Assembly: GCA_964598255.1 (NCBI GenBank) | Contig: CAZRBA010000136.1 | Coordinates: 62,001-126,000 of the forward strand | Reading direction: 5' to 3' | From: Caldithrix sp964598255 | GTDB taxonomy: Bacteria; Calditrichota; Calditrichia; Calditrichales; Calditrichaceae | DNA length: 64,000 bases | Shown here: positions 26,937 through 36,448 of the stretch, in pieces | How positions within the stretch are numbered: the stretch's first letter is position 1 | Layout of the letters: the number at the start of each line of letters is the position of its first letter | The notes under the pieces: model-generated | The model's database searches: none | What the model saw: the letters and a program-made list of their open reading frames with translations, nothing else | Told to the model about the DNA's origin: nothing | Position numbers and translations under genes: made by a program

Positions 26937-29900
26937 CTATTTTATCGGATCGCCTGGTTTTTCGTTATCAGAAAGGAATAATTCCAAACGATTCAATACA
27001 TTGGCACGACTTGTCCCAGATTCAAAATCCAGCAGAAGCAGATTGGCCCCGTAATGGTCTTTAAGTTCCCGATAAATACCCTTGGCAACAATATGGTTGG
27101 AGATACATCCGAAAGGCTGCAAGGATATGACATCTTTTACACCATGTGTTACCATTTCTACCAATTCCAAAGCCAACAGCCACCCCTCACCAAATTGCAA
27201 ATACCTTGGTAATGGGCTGCTACCGCGTTTTACAGCCATATATAATGGTTCTATTGGTTCGTAACCGGCAAAGCGGCGGATCTCCGCCTCCACTTCTTTT
27301 TGATAATAATTGATAAAATAATGATTAATGGAACGTGTAGCCAATTTCATAGGAAGACGACTTATTTTTTCTTTAAAGGTAAATTTTTGCGTGAAATAAC
27401 CGTATTCAAAGAAACGCAGATACGAAGGCAAAGTCACTTCATATCCCTTATCTTCAAGCCAATTCACAATGTAATTATTTGAAAAGCAATTGCTTTTCAA
27501 ATAAATTTCACCGACCACTCCCACACGGCGCGCATTACGTTTCCCGCGGATCGCAATTTTATTGAATTCTTCAACGGCATAGCGCATAAAAGAGTGCAGC
27601 ATTTTTTTATCCGGTGCATGGGCGTAAACCTGTTCTTTCAATTCCTTAATCAGACGATTAACCAGCTTCATCGTTTTGCCTTTTTCGATTTCATACGGCT
27701 TGGTACGTAGCTTCATCCGTAAAATACCATCGGCCATTGCATATAATATGACGGTATACTTAATGAATTTTACAGGATTAAATACAAACCCCTCGGCAAA
27801 AGAATCGGCGCTGAGACTAATAACAGGCGTATTAGTAAACCCGGCATCTACCAGCGCTTTTTTAAGCAACGGTACATAGTTCGACGCTCGGCATTGTCCA
27901 TTCGTTTGGCTTAAAGCCACGGCTGAATGATCCGGATCGTATTTGCCGCTTTGTAAGGCTTTAATCAAATCACCGATTACAATTATGGCTGGATAGCACA
28001 TGTCGTTATTCACATATTTCAAACCCACATCCACAGCTTCGGGAGACTGCTGATAAAGGGTTACGATTTTATATCCCAGACGATGAAATACCGGCTCCAA
28101 CAAATCTGAATACATTCTCGCAAAATAAGGGACGATAATCGTCTTCTTACGATCTCGTATGCTATAGCGCTTGCTAAATATGCGTTTCTTTAAACGAATT
28201 TCGTTATTTTGATTCAATGCTTCCAGAAGAGACCGAAGGCGGATTTTTGCTGCTCCCAAATTAAACATTTCATCGATTTTAATAGAAATGTAAATTTTGC
28301 CGCCGGTTTCAACCAGAGCCTTTACCTCGTCAACCACTACTGCATCAGGCCCACACCCGAAAGAGTTTAACTGAACGGCTGCGACTTTATCGTATTTGAG
28401 CTGCGCCACCCATTTGGCTGCCAAATACAAACGATTATGATACGACCATTGTGTTAACGGAAGAACACCCTGCAGGTTCATTTTATGCAAATCAGGAATG
28501 GCATTTTCCGAAATGGCATAAGCTCCCATGTCTTCAATCATATCCAAAATACCATTATTGACCATGGGATCCAGATGGTAAGGGCGTCCCATAACAACAA
28601 TCAACGGCTTATTTTCGGCCATAGCCTTGGCAATAATTCGGTCTGCTTTCTCCCTTTGCAAATCGATACTCTTCTTTTCCACATAAAGGGCAAAGTCAAT
28701 TGCCGCATCCACATCCTTTCGACTAATGCCGTAAACCTGTAAATATTTAAAAATATTGTCACGCACACCGGGCAAATAATTAAAACTCATAGGGAACGAA
28801 TCGATAGGAACATCGGTTTTAATGTTTTTTTTCAGAACTTCTCCGTAGCCCGTAACGATGGGACAATTAAAACTGTTTTGCGCATCTTTACTTTCTTTTT
28901 GTTCAAAGAGAATAGCCGGATAAAAAATACGATCCACTTTTTTTTCAATCAGATTAAACACATGACCGTTAGCGACTTTGGCCGGTAGGCATAAATTATC
29001 GGCCGGTACAGTTCGTAATCCTTTGTAATACATGGTTTTCGACGTCGGATCAGACAGGACGACCTTAAATCCTAACCTGCGAAAAAAAGCATAGAAGAAG
29101 GGATAATGCTCATAAACGGACAGCACCCGCGGAATACCGATGATTGGCTTGTCTGGGTCTATTGGCGGCAGCGTTCCCGGCCAGTAAGTATCCACATTAA
29201 AAATGATTTCTTCTTTGTCCCGAAAGAAGTTTTCGGTAATGCGCTCGCTATTGCTTTTATTGGAAAAATAACGTTCACAGCGGTTTCCTGTGTAAAATCG
29301 ATTTTTATTGCTGAAGGTAAATTGTGTAATACTACACTTGTTGCCACATCCTTTGCAATGGATCTGGTGTTTAGTGAAATGAATATTATCCAAAGCGGCT
29401 AATTGAAATTTTGTTTGGTAGGGAGCATGTTGCGCGTAGAAGTTTTTTGCGTAAAGGGCGGCACCAAAGGCGCCCATATATTCGGAGATATTGAGACGTA
29501 TAACCTCCTTCTTGGTCAAAATCTCAAAGGCGCGCAACACGGCGTCGTTTTTAAAAGTACCGCCTTGCACAAGAACGTGATCCCCCAACTCATCCACATT
29601 TTTTAGATGTATGACTTTGTATAAAGCATTTTTAACAATGGAATAAGCGAGCCCGGCGGCAATATCGCTAACATCCGCACCATCCTTTAATGCTTCCTTC
29701 ACTTTGGAATTCATGAACACCGAGCAACGCGTGCCCAAATCAACCGGATTTTTAGCCCAAAGCGCCTTCTGTACAAATTCGTCCAACGAAAGATTTAAAT
29801 TCTTGGCAAAGGTCTGGATAAATGATCCTGTTCCTGAAGAACAGGCTTCATTAAGTTGAATATCAGTCACAAATCCATTTTCAATTTTCATTGCCTTGAT

Positions 29901-31172
29901 ATCCTGGCCTCCCACATCCACAATAAAACTCAAATCATGCTCAAACAAAGCACCGGCCATGTAGTGAGCCATGGTTTCAACAATTCCTCCATCTAAATTT
30001 AGGGCGACTTTCATGAATTCTTCCCCATATCCTGTGGCAAAAGTTGCCTTAAGCAAGCCTTTTTCTAAATGTGGCCGAAATTGGTTTAAACCCTTCCTCG
30101 CTATTTGTAATGGATCACCTAAATTGCTGGAATAGAAATCGTCGATAATGTTGTTGTGTTCGTCAATGAGGACCATTTTGGTCGTTGTTGACCCGGCATC
30201 AATACCCAGGAACAAAGCATTTACTTTTTGCGCTTCCGTGTGTTTTAGTTTACAAATCTTAAATCGGTTGTGCCGTTCGATAAATTGATCATAATCTTTT
30301 TTGCTGGTAAATAATGGAGGTAAAGTGCGTATTGTTTGACCAATGGGATTTTCATTTTCCAAACGTTTTAACAATTCATCAATAGAAACTTTTCTACCTT
30401 TTACTCGGCCAAGCAAGGCGGCGCCTATTGCAACCAAAACTTCGGCGTTTTCCGGAAGAATAAAATCTTCTTGCGGTTTACCCAGTGTTGCTATAAATGA
30501 TTTACGCAATTCGGAAAGAAAAGTAAGCGGACCCCCGGCAAACAAAATTTTGCCACTAACTTCCGCACCGGATAATAAGGTGGCAATGGTTTGATTGGCC
30601 ACAGCTAAAAAAACTGCTCTAGCAATATCCGCCTTATTCTCACCCCTATTCAAAAGAGCTTGTACATCGGTTTTCGCAAACACCCCACAGCGTGAAGCAA
30701 TGTACAATTTTTTGGTGGATTGTTTGGCTAGTTCATTCAGCTCGGCCGGTTCCATATTGAGCAAAGAAGCCATCTGATCGATAAACGAACCCGTTCCTCC
30801 GGCACAATTTCCATTCATTTTCATTTCTGGCGCTTGTTGTTTACGGAGGATCATAATTTTAGCATCTTCACCGCCCAGTTCAATAAAAGTCGAAACCTGA
30901 GGAAAAAGAGTCCGGATGGCTTTGGAGAGGGCGATAACCTCCTGCCCAAAAGGAATATCTGTGCGCGAGGCCAAACCCATCCCTGCGCTTCCGGTCATTA
31001 ATACATTAAACGAATGATTCCGGTAATGGGGCGCAATGGAAGCCAATATCCCTAATAACGTTTCTTTGACCCGTCCGTGGTGGCGAGTGTATTTTTTGTA
31101 AAGAAGTTTATTTTGTTGGTTAATAAGAACAACCTTGGCCGAAGAAGATCCTAAGTCAATGCCTAAGTTCAT
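26937..31172 (-). CDS. Two-activase plus DUF2229/HgdB-like fusion protein (2-hydroxyacyl-CoA dehydratase activase-related)
   Basis: 1411 residues. Two ASKHA-type ATPase domains lie in tandem: GIDLGSSSAKVVLI with CAGGTGSFIDQMA and SRCGVFAKTDV at about 3-260, then GIDAGSTTTKMVLID with CSSGTGSFIQTFA and TRCSVFMNSKV at about 325-580. In HgdC/BadF proteins these Cys residues hold a bridging 4Fe-4S cluster. A Cys-rich stretch (HCKGCGNKCSI) at about 620 is followed by a DUF2229 segment (IGIPRVLSVYEHYPFFYAFF) and an HgdB-like C-terminal half with CYPAI and GCGPDAV elements. Large fusions of this kind are known in anaerobes, but their substrate is not established. No dehydratase operon surrounds it. 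Confidence 0.88.
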   Translation of the reverse strand: MNLGIDLGSSSAKVVLINQQNKLLYKKYTRHHGRVKETLLGILASIAPHYRNHSFNVLMTGSAGMGLASRTDIPFGQEVIALSKAIRTLFPQVSTFIELGGEDAKIMILRKQQAPEMKMNGNCAGGTGSFIDQMASLLNMEPAELNELAKQSTKKLYIASRCGVFAKTDVQALLNRGENKADIARAVFLAVANQTIATLLSGAEVSGKILFAGGPLTFLSELRKSFIATLGKPQEDFILPENAEVLVAIGAALLGRVKGRKVSIDELLKRLENENPIGQTIRTLPPLFTSKKDYDQFIERHNRFKICKLKHTEAQKVNALFLGIDAGSTTTKMVLIDEHNNIIDDFYSSNLGDPLQIARKGLNQFRPHLEKGLLKATFATGYGEEFMKVALNLDGGIVETMAHYMAGALFEHDLSFIVDVGGQDIKAMKIENGFVTDIQLNEACSSGTGSFIQTFAKNLNLSLDEFVQKALWAKNPVDLGTRCSVFMNSKVKEALKDGADVSDIAAGLAYSIVKNALYKVIHLKNVDELGDHVLVQGGTFKNDAVLRAFEILTKKEVIRLNISEYMGAFGAALYAKNFYAQHAPYQTKFQLAALDNIHFTKHQIHCKGCGNKCSITQFTFSNKNRFYTGNRCERYFSNKSNSERITENFFRDKEEIIFNVDTYWPGTLPPIDPDKPIIGIPRVLSVYEHYPFFYAFFRRLGFKVVLSDPTSKTMYYKGLRTVPADNLCLPAKVANGHVFNLIEKKVDRIFYPAILFEQKESKDAQNSFNCPIVTGYGEVLKKNIKTDVPIDSFPMSFNYLPGVRDNIFKYLQVYGISRKDVDAAIDFALYVEKKSIDLQREKADRIIAKAMAENKPLIVVMGRPYHLDPMVNNGILDMIEDMGAYAISENAIPDLHKMNLQGVLPLTQWSYHNRLYLAAKWVAQLKYDKVAAVQLNSFGCGPDAVVVDEVKALVETGGKIYISIKIDEMFNLGAAKIRLRSLLEALNQNNEIRLKKRIFSKRYSIRDRKKTIIVPYFARMYSDLLEPVFHRLGYKIVTLYQQSPEAVDVGLKYVNNDMCYPAIIVIGDLIKALQSGKYDPDHSAVALSQTNGQCRASNYVPLLKKALVDAGFTNTPVISLSADSFAEGFVFNPVKFIKYTVILYAMADGILRMKLRTKPYEIEKGKTMKLVNRLIKELKEQVYAHAPDKKMLHSFMRYAVEEFNKIAIRGKRNARRVGVVGEIYLKSNCFSNNYIVNWLEDKGYEVTLPSYLRFFEYGYFTQKFTFKEKISRLPMKLATRSINHYFINYYQKEVEAEIRRFAGYEPIEPLYMAVKRGSSPLPRYLQFGEGWLLALELVEMVTHGVKDVISLQPFGCISNHIVAKGIYRELKDHYGANLLLLDFESGTSRANVLNRLELFLSDNEKPGDPIK

Positions 31173-31194
31173 TTACACACTCCATTAAGCTACG

Positions 31195-31225
31195 AAAAGA
31201 GCCGGGAAAATTACCCGGCTCTTTT
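31195..31225 (-). terminator. Strong hairpin terminator after the SPW-repeat gene
   Basis: Perfect 12-base arms AAAAGAGCCGGG and CCCGGCTCTTTT with a seven-base loop. On the minus strand the stem ends in its own T run. It separates the SPW gene from the large activase gene. Confidence 0.85.
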
Positions 31226-31273
31226 GCTACATGCAACACTGTAATACCGTTATTAATTGTGATTAAAAAAGAC

Positions 31274-31585
31274 TTAAGCTTTTTGTCCGCCGCCCAAGGC
31301 TCCGAAACCGCCGACCATAACCAAGATGCCACTGATGATCAGGCTCCACATATTCCCTGCTCCAACAACCAAAGAAGGAATGAATGCTGCAATAATAAGC
31401 CATATTCCAATGATAATACTCAGCCAAGCCTGCCATGGTTTTTCTTTAATCATCAAATAGCCAACGATGGCTACGATGATACCGACAATGAGATCGTCCC
31501 ACTTGTTTCCTTGAGCCCCAAAATTCAGAAAAGCGACGATAAAAAGCCAAATACCCAAAAGTCCATTAATCCATGCTTGCCACAT
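31274..31585 (-). CDS. SPW-repeat integral membrane protein
   Basis: 103 residues made of two similar halves, each opening with a Trp-rich motif: KMWQAWINGLLGIWLFIVAF and KPWQAWLSIIIGIWLIIAAF, each followed by another helix (four helices in all). This is the SPW-repeat family, whose function is unknown. The ATG at 31585 has GGAG eight bases upstream; longer in-frame starts lack such a site and would add a charged stretch. Upstream are a sigma-54-like promoter element and two matching dyads, so it is the likely target of the neighbouring NtrC-type regulator. Confidence 0.82.
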   Translation of the reverse strand: MWQAWINGLLGIWLFIVAFLNFGAQGNKWDDLIVGIIVAIVGYLMIKEKPWQAWLSIIIGIWLIIAAFIPSLVVGAGNMWSLIISGILVMVGGFGALGGGQKA

Positions 31586-31635
31586 TTTGTTCTCCTTCCC
31601 TTTTTGATTCTCTGTGACGTATTCATTTTTTATTA

Positions 31636-31652
31636 TCACATAAACCATGCCA
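31636..31652 (-). promoter_or_regulatory. Sigma-54-like -24/-12 promoter of the SPW gene
   Basis: Minus strand TGGCATGGTTTATGTGA. The TGGCATG part fits the -24 consensus TGGCAYR fully, and GG-N10-GT keeps the exact -24/-12 spacing with T in place of C at -12. Transcription would start about 40 bases before the SPW start codon. Confidence 0.5.
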
Positions 31653-31726
31653 AAAATTTATATTTTAAGTAACGCGTTGTAATCAAAAAAGTTAGAGTAT
31701 TTTAATAATTCAGGCTTCCGGCAATT

Positions 31727-31747
31727 TTGGGAAATGGAATTTCCCAA
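31727..31747. repeat. 21-bp dyad, copy 1 (putative regulator-binding site)
   Basis: Perfect arms TTGGGAAAT and ATTTCCCAA around three bases. It shares TG.GAAAT-N3-ATTTC.CA with copy 2, and its centre is about 110 bases upstream of the predicted SPW transcription start. Confidence 0.65.
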
Positions 31748-31794
31748 CAAAATACGTGCTTTAGGGTATGTAGCTTTAAATAAAAGGAATTCTG

Positions 31795-31815
31795 CTGTGA
31801 AATTTAATTTCACAG
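31795..31815. repeat. 21-bp dyad, copy 2 (putative regulator-binding site)
   Basis: Perfect arms CTGTGAAAT and ATTTCACAG around three bases. Its centre is 68 bases from copy 1 and about 178 bases upstream of the predicted SPW transcription start. The spacer differs from Rex and CRP sites. Confidence 0.65.
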
Positions 31816-32008
31816 TTTGTGTTTCATGCTATTGATGGATGGCTTAATGCAGAAAGCATTGTTACAAGAAAAAAACAATTTACAATTTCAGAAAAATAAA
31901 CTTTAATGGTTTGTGCAAGAGAGGGTATAGAATACTAATTATTGGTACAATTTAGGCCGTTAATTTAGCACAATTATTAAGTAAGATTATGCAGTAAAAC
32001 GCCAAATA

Positions 32009-33409
32009 TCACTTAAAATTTTCCACATTGATGTGATGCTTCTTAAGCAAATTTTGAATTTGACGGCGATCGTAGCCACTGCGTTCTGCCGCCCTGCTTA
32101 TGTTCCCTTTGGTTTTAGTAAGCAAATTTACAAGGAATTGATATTCCAAATCTTTAATAATGGCTTCGGTACGGCGCAAACGTTCGGACTTTAATTCTTC
32201 TTTTGTGCAAGGAATACGAAGTGCGTTTTCACGAATTTCGGGAGGTAGAAGTTCAGGTACAATTTTATTGTCCTTAGCAAAAATTAACGCCTGTTGAATC
32301 ACGTTTTCCAGCTCGCGTATATTGCCAGGCCAGGTATATTGTTGCAATAATTGCATGGCTTCGTCAGTGATTTCAATTTCGCCTCTGCCTCGTAGATTTA
32401 ATGATTGGTGCTTGCGTATGAAATGAGCAACTAACACAGGGATATCTTCCTTACGTTCGCGTAGCGGGGGTATTTCCAGCAAAACCACACGCAATCGGTA
32501 ATACAAGTCTTCCCGGAATTGTCTTTTTTGAACTTCATCCTGCAAATTACGGTTGGTGGCGGCGACAATCCTTACATTGGTCGTAATAAATTCCGTCCCT
32601 CCGACGCGCATAAAGCGTTGGTTTTCCAAAACGTGCAGCAATTTTACCTGTAACTCCAAAGGCAATTCACCAATCTCATCCAAAAACAAAGTTCCCTGAT
32701 TAGCCAACTCAAATTTACCCTTTTTACTTTGCACCGCCCCTGTAAAAGCGCCCTTTTCGTGTCCGAATAATTCGCTTTCCAATAGTTCTCTGGGAATAGC
32801 TCCGCAATTAATTTCAATAAAAGGCCGGTCGGCACGGGGGCTAAAATGATGCAAAGCATGGGCAAAAAGTAATTTGCCCGTTCCGGATTCGCCTTGTATG
32901 AGCACGGTTGCGGGTGTTTGAGCTACTTGCTTGGTGGTTTCCAGCAGCGCCAGCATGCGCGGGTTAACCGTAATAATTTCCGAAGTGTTTTCATATTGTT
33001 CCAGTTTCTTTTTTAGCTGAGCGTTCTCTTCCATTAACGAACCAAATTTCAATGCCTTTTCGATTGTAGTTTCAAGCTCGGCTAGTTTAATTGGTTTAAG
33101 GATGTAATCGTATGCACCGGCCTTCATAGCTTCAACTGCGCTTTCCACGGTTCCGAAAGCAGTAATAATAATTACCGGAATGTAAGGAAATACTTCGTTT
33201 GCAAAACGTAACAACTCCATGCCGTTCATTTTCGGCATTTTCAGATCGGTTAAGATTAAATGCACTGGTTCATGCTGCAGATATTCCATTGCCTCGCGCC
33301 CATTTTCGGCTAAAATAATTTTGTAACGATTCTGTAAATTGATTTTCAGAATCTTACGAATTTTTGTTTCATCTTCGGCAATTAAAATAACCGGTTTGTT
33401 TGATTGCAT
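32009..33409 (-). CDS. NtrC-family sigma-54-dependent response regulator
   Basis: 466 residues. Receiver domain at about 7-120 with acidic pair E12/D13, phospho-acceptor Asp55 (LILTDLKMPKMNG) and Lys in DYILKPIKL. AAA+ domain at about 140-375 with Walker A GESGTGKLLFA, the sigma-54-contacting GAFTGA loop (near 221), GTLFLDEIGELP and the arginine-finger region. A Fis-type helix-turn-helix lies at the C-terminus (KGNISRAAERSGYDRRQIQNLLKKH). It activates sigma-54 promoters by ATP hydrolysis after phosphorylation, most likely by the histidine kinase 49 bases upstream. A likely target is the SPW gene just downstream. Confidence 0.95.
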   Translation of the reverse strand: MQSNKPVILIAEDETKIRKILKINLQNRYKIILAENGREAMEYLQHEPVHLILTDLKMPKMNGMELLRFANEVFPYIPVIIITAFGTVESAVEAMKAGAYDYILKPIKLAELETTIEKALKFGSLMEENAQLKKKLEQYENTSEIITVNPRMLALLETTKQVAQTPATVLIQGESGTGKLLFAHALHHFSPRADRPFIEINCGAIPRELLESELFGHEKGAFTGAVQSKKGKFELANQGTLFLDEIGELPLELQVKLLHVLENQRFMRVGGTEFITTNVRIVAATNRNLQDEVQKRQFREDLYYRLRVVLLEIPPLRERKEDIPVLVAHFIRKHQSLNLRGRGEIEITDEAMQLLQQYTWPGNIRELENVIQQALIFAKDNKIVPELLPPEIRENALRIPCTKEELKSERLRRTEAIIKDLEYQFLVNLLTKTKGNISRAAERSGYDRRQIQNLLKKHHINVENFK

Positions 33410-33458
33410 TTGGAAATCTCCCCGTTAATTTTTTGCCAGGCTTCCCAACAGCGGGCCC

Positions 33459-35582
33459 TCAAATATTTACAGGAATTGTGATGGTAAATTTAGTTTCACC
33501 GGGTTTGGATTCTAAGTAAATCCGACCCATTAATGTATCTACAATTTGGTGCACAATCGAAAGCCCGAGCCCGGTACCGTTTTCCTTGGTTGTAAAAAAC
33601 GGATCGAACACCGATGCCTTAATTTCATTTGCGATACCGGTACCATTATCTTGCACGGTAATCCGATAATGGTTCGTATCAGAGGTAATAGTAAAGCGTA
33701 CCATGCCATTTTTACATTTAAATTGCGCTTCCTTTGCACAGCGTTCCTTAATGGCCGCAATAGCATTTAGGCCTAAGTTTAACAAAGCCTGAAAAAGTAA
33801 ATCCGGATCGCTCCGCAATAGGCGAGCATTAGGCTCAATATGATAAATAAAGTGAATGGCAGACGGGCTCAAACTTTGTAATGAAAGCTTTAGTTTTTCC
33901 ATAAATTCTTTGCTTTCAAAAAAGATTATTTGCGCCGGACGAATACGCGATAAATTCAAAAAATCATTTAAAATGCGATTCAAACGCGATGCTTCTTCCA
34001 TGATGAACTGACTAAGTTCCTTTTGATCTTCCTGACTAATATCGTGTTTTAGCAGGGTTTCTGCAGCTGTGGAAATAGTATTCAACGGGTTTCGTATTTC
34101 GTGTGCTATTCCGGCCGTAAGCCGCCCGAGCGTCGCCATTTTTTCTAATTGATAATTTTGCCGATCTTTAAGGCGTAAATCTTCGATAATCCGATTACGC
34201 TTTAATGCGCCAGCAATTTCATTACTAAAAATAGATAAAATTTCAAGCTCATCCTGTGAAAAATCGAGCCCGTATTTTTTACGTGTTAAAATACAGATGG
34301 CCAGTAGCTCGTCTTCGTAGATCAACGGTGCAATAACCCGGGCCTGAATATTCTCCCAAAATTCACCTAATTGTGGAATAATTTTTTTATGATCTAATTC
34401 ATAAAATTCAACCGCCCGTTTTTTGGATTTTAAAATATTGGTTAGCGAACAATCCGCAGGAATGGTCGGCATGGAAGTTCCTTCTTCAATTTCCACAAAG
34501 GAAAAACTCTGAGCATCATAATTAAAAATAAGAATGCGTTCTACATTAAAATGGCGCGTCAGGTATTTTTTGATCTTTGAAAAAAACTCATCTGGCTCCA
34601 AATAGGCTTGTAATTCCTGATAAAGCTTTAAAAAAGATTTTCGATTTTGATGGATATTGCTGTGTATCAAACGATCCAATTGGTCGTGCAATCGATGTTC
34701 AAAGGGACGGATGAGAACAACCAAAGCAAAAATGACCAGGCCGTCTAAAACGTAGGAATCGATTTTCAGCCAAGTGACCAAACTTTCGTTGATACTTTTA
34801 ATTACCAAAAAATAAACAGCCAATACAATTGATGATAAAATAGAGTAAGTAATTCCACCGGTCAAATAGCGTGACGGGTTAAAAAACTTAAACTGAATAA
34901 TGGAAATAAAAAAGAATGAGGCGATAACCAGGGTTAAAATTGTGGAAACAAAATAATACGAAATGGCTTGCGCCCAAAAGGCGCGCAGTAAATTTAAAAT
35001 CAGGTAGACAAAAAAAATGATGATCATGCCGATGGCAAAAAAACGGGTTTGGCTTTTTTGCCGAATTGTTTTTAAACGGCGAATTTTTTTGATGAGCAAA
35101 ACATCACCCCAAACCATGTATCCTAAGGTCGTAATGAGCAGCAGAATGAAGGGTAGCGAAAACGAATATTTTAATTGGTAATAAAAAACATCGCGGGCCT
35201 TGTTTAAAGGGATTACTTCGATTTGAAATTGGGGGAATGACATGCTCAGTAAAATAATGGGAAGAGAAAAGATGAGCACATAAAAAAGAGGCTGGCTTAA
35301 ATGCTTATGGAAATTTTTAGGGAAATGATAGGCCACTACCACAAAAAAGGCCGGCGCCAGAAAGATGATCCGGTATACTACTTGGGCTGCGATTCGCGCC
35401 GAGGAAAAAGAACTTGAATTTAGAATAACGACTTCGGAAAGATTCCAAAGGGCAAATATCAAAATAAAAGCCGAAAACCAGCGATTCAGCGCCGATTTGG
35501 GTTTGTCTACCAAAACAATTAAGGCCAAACTAAAATTGACTGTAAACGAGATAATTGATGGTAAAGAATAAGGATTCATCAT
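33459..35582 (-). CDS. Membrane sensor histidine kinase (7TM-GAF-HisKA-HATPase)
   Basis: 707 residues. The N-terminal 280 or so form seven to eight membrane helices of the HisKA_7TM kind; a GAF domain follows (about 310-460), then HisKA with H-box GIAHEIRNPLNTISTA (His near 494), and the ATPase domain with N box LNLGLNAIAAI, VQDNGTGI and TTKENGTGLGLSIV. The order resembles PrsK-type kinases. The ATG overlaps the patatin stop by four bases (ATGA), so the phospholipase-like protein and the kinase are made together. The signal may be membrane-related; that is inference. Confidence 0.94.
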   Translation of the reverse strand: MMNPYSLPSIISFTVNFSLALIVLVDKPKSALNRWFSAFILIFALWNLSEVVILNSSSFSSARIAAQVVYRIIFLAPAFFVVVAYHFPKNFHKHLSQPLFYVLIFSLPIILLSMSFPQFQIEVIPLNKARDVFYYQLKYSFSLPFILLLITTLGYMVWGDVLLIKKIRRLKTIRQKSQTRFFAIGMIIIFFVYLILNLLRAFWAQAISYYFVSTILTLVIASFFFISIIQFKFFNPSRYLTGGITYSILSSIVLAVYFLVIKSINESLVTWLKIDSYVLDGLVIFALVVLIRPFEHRLHDQLDRLIHSNIHQNRKSFLKLYQELQAYLEPDEFFSKIKKYLTRHFNVERILIFNYDAQSFSFVEIEEGTSMPTIPADCSLTNILKSKKRAVEFYELDHKKIIPQLGEFWENIQARVIAPLIYEDELLAICILTRKKYGLDFSQDELEILSIFSNEIAGALKRNRIIEDLRLKDRQNYQLEKMATLGRLTAGIAHEIRNPLNTISTAAETLLKHDISQEDQKELSQFIMEEASRLNRILNDFLNLSRIRPAQIIFFESKEFMEKLKLSLQSLSPSAIHFIYHIEPNARLLRSDPDLLFQALLNLGLNAIAAIKERCAKEAQFKCKNGMVRFTITSDTNHYRITVQDNGTGIANEIKASVFDPFFTTKENGTGLGLSIVHQIVDTLMGRIYLESKPGETKFTITIPVNI

Positions 35583-36448
35583 TTACATCCAAGAACACGT
35601 TTTATATCGGGAATGGCCTTCCGCGCCGCATCTTCACCTGCGGCAATAATTTCGTCCATTTGCCTTACAGCCGCCCACGAGTAGTGCCCCACTTTTGGAC
35701 GAATGAGGTAATCAACTCCAGCAATCCTTTCCTGCGTCAAATGGTGCGAAACAATATCTTCCGCCCGATAAATGACCTGCAATCCCGTTTCCAGAGATCC
35801 GACATCATTGATGCATTTACCAACATCAACGGCAATCACGTACTGTGCTCCTTGACCGCGCACAATTTGCACAGGGATACTATCCGTTGCCGCACCGTCA
35901 ACCAGTAGCATGTCGTCCATTTTTACAGGAGGGAAAAATCCGGGAATGGATGAACTGGCACGGACTGCCCTGCGCAAACTACCTTCATTAATCACAATTT
36001 CACGACCGGAAATCAAATCTGTAGCTATAGTAGCAAATTTTATTTTAAGTGAATCGAGCTCAACATCCGGGAAAAGATTAAATATCTTTTCAACGGTTTC
36101 CGCATTGAATATGGATGGGGTTCGTATTGTTTTCAACAAAGAAAAATACATTTTTAAATTGTGCAAAGAATCTTCAAACAAAATATGCCGATCATCGCGA
36201 TTCATAGCAGTGAATAAACCGATGTTTAATTCTTTAAAGACAGGATCGCTAATCATTTTGCGAATATATTGTTCTACATCGTCGGCGTTTCCCAAATAAG
36301 CGTACAAACCGCCGATAATGGCACCGATGCTGCAACCGGTAATTTGGGTGATTGGAATATTTTCTTTTTCGAAAATCCGCAAAATGCCTATATGTGAAAA
36401 TCCTCGCGCTCCGCCGCCGCCCAAAGCTAAACCTATTTTTTTACTCAT
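35579..36448 (-). CDS. Patatin-like phospholipase (RssA type)
   Basis: 289 residues. The Ser-Asp dyad is intact: oxyanion loop GGGGARG at 10-16, nucleophile Ser40 in GCSIG, and Asp184 in VDGA. These cytosolic or membrane-bound enzymes hydrolyse acyl esters of phospholipids. There is no signal peptide and no attached transmembrane barrel. It is the first gene of a three-gene operon with the histidine kinase and the NtrC-type regulator, an unusual partnership that suggests lipid or membrane damage as signal or output. Confidence 0.92.
   Translation of the reverse strand: MSKKIGLALGGGGARGFSHIGILRIFEKENIPITQITGCSIGAIIGGLYAYLGNADDVEQYIRKMISDPVFKELNIGLFTAMNRDDRHILFEDSLHNLKMYFSLLKTIRTPSIFNAETVEKIFNLFPDVELDSLKIKFATIATDLISGREIVINEGSLRRAVRASSSIPGFFPPVKMDDMLLVDGAATDSIPVQIVRGQGAQYVIAVDVGKCINDVGSLETGLQVIYRAEDIVSHHLTQERIAGVDYLIRPKVGHYSWAAVRQMDEIIAAGEDAARKAIPDIKRVLGCK

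Larger units (their letters stand above)
31586..32008. other. Regulatory region between the SPW gene and the NtrC-type regulator gene
   Basis: 423 bases without a credible gene. It holds a sigma-54-like element (31636-31652), two copies of a 21-bp dyad (31727 and 31795), and a small hairpin AATGC/GCATT near 31847-31861. The rest is AT-rich and unremarkable. Confidence 0.6.

Noticed and set aside
26937..31172. 1411-residue gene as a mis-joined or frameshifted set of genes
   Set aside because: The frame is continuous, the domains are complete, and fusions of this order are known in anaerobic bacteria.
31795..31815. Dyad as a Rex or CRP site
   Set aside because: TGTGA/TCACA half-sites are present but the spacing is three bases too long for both proteins, and copy 1 does not keep TGTGA.
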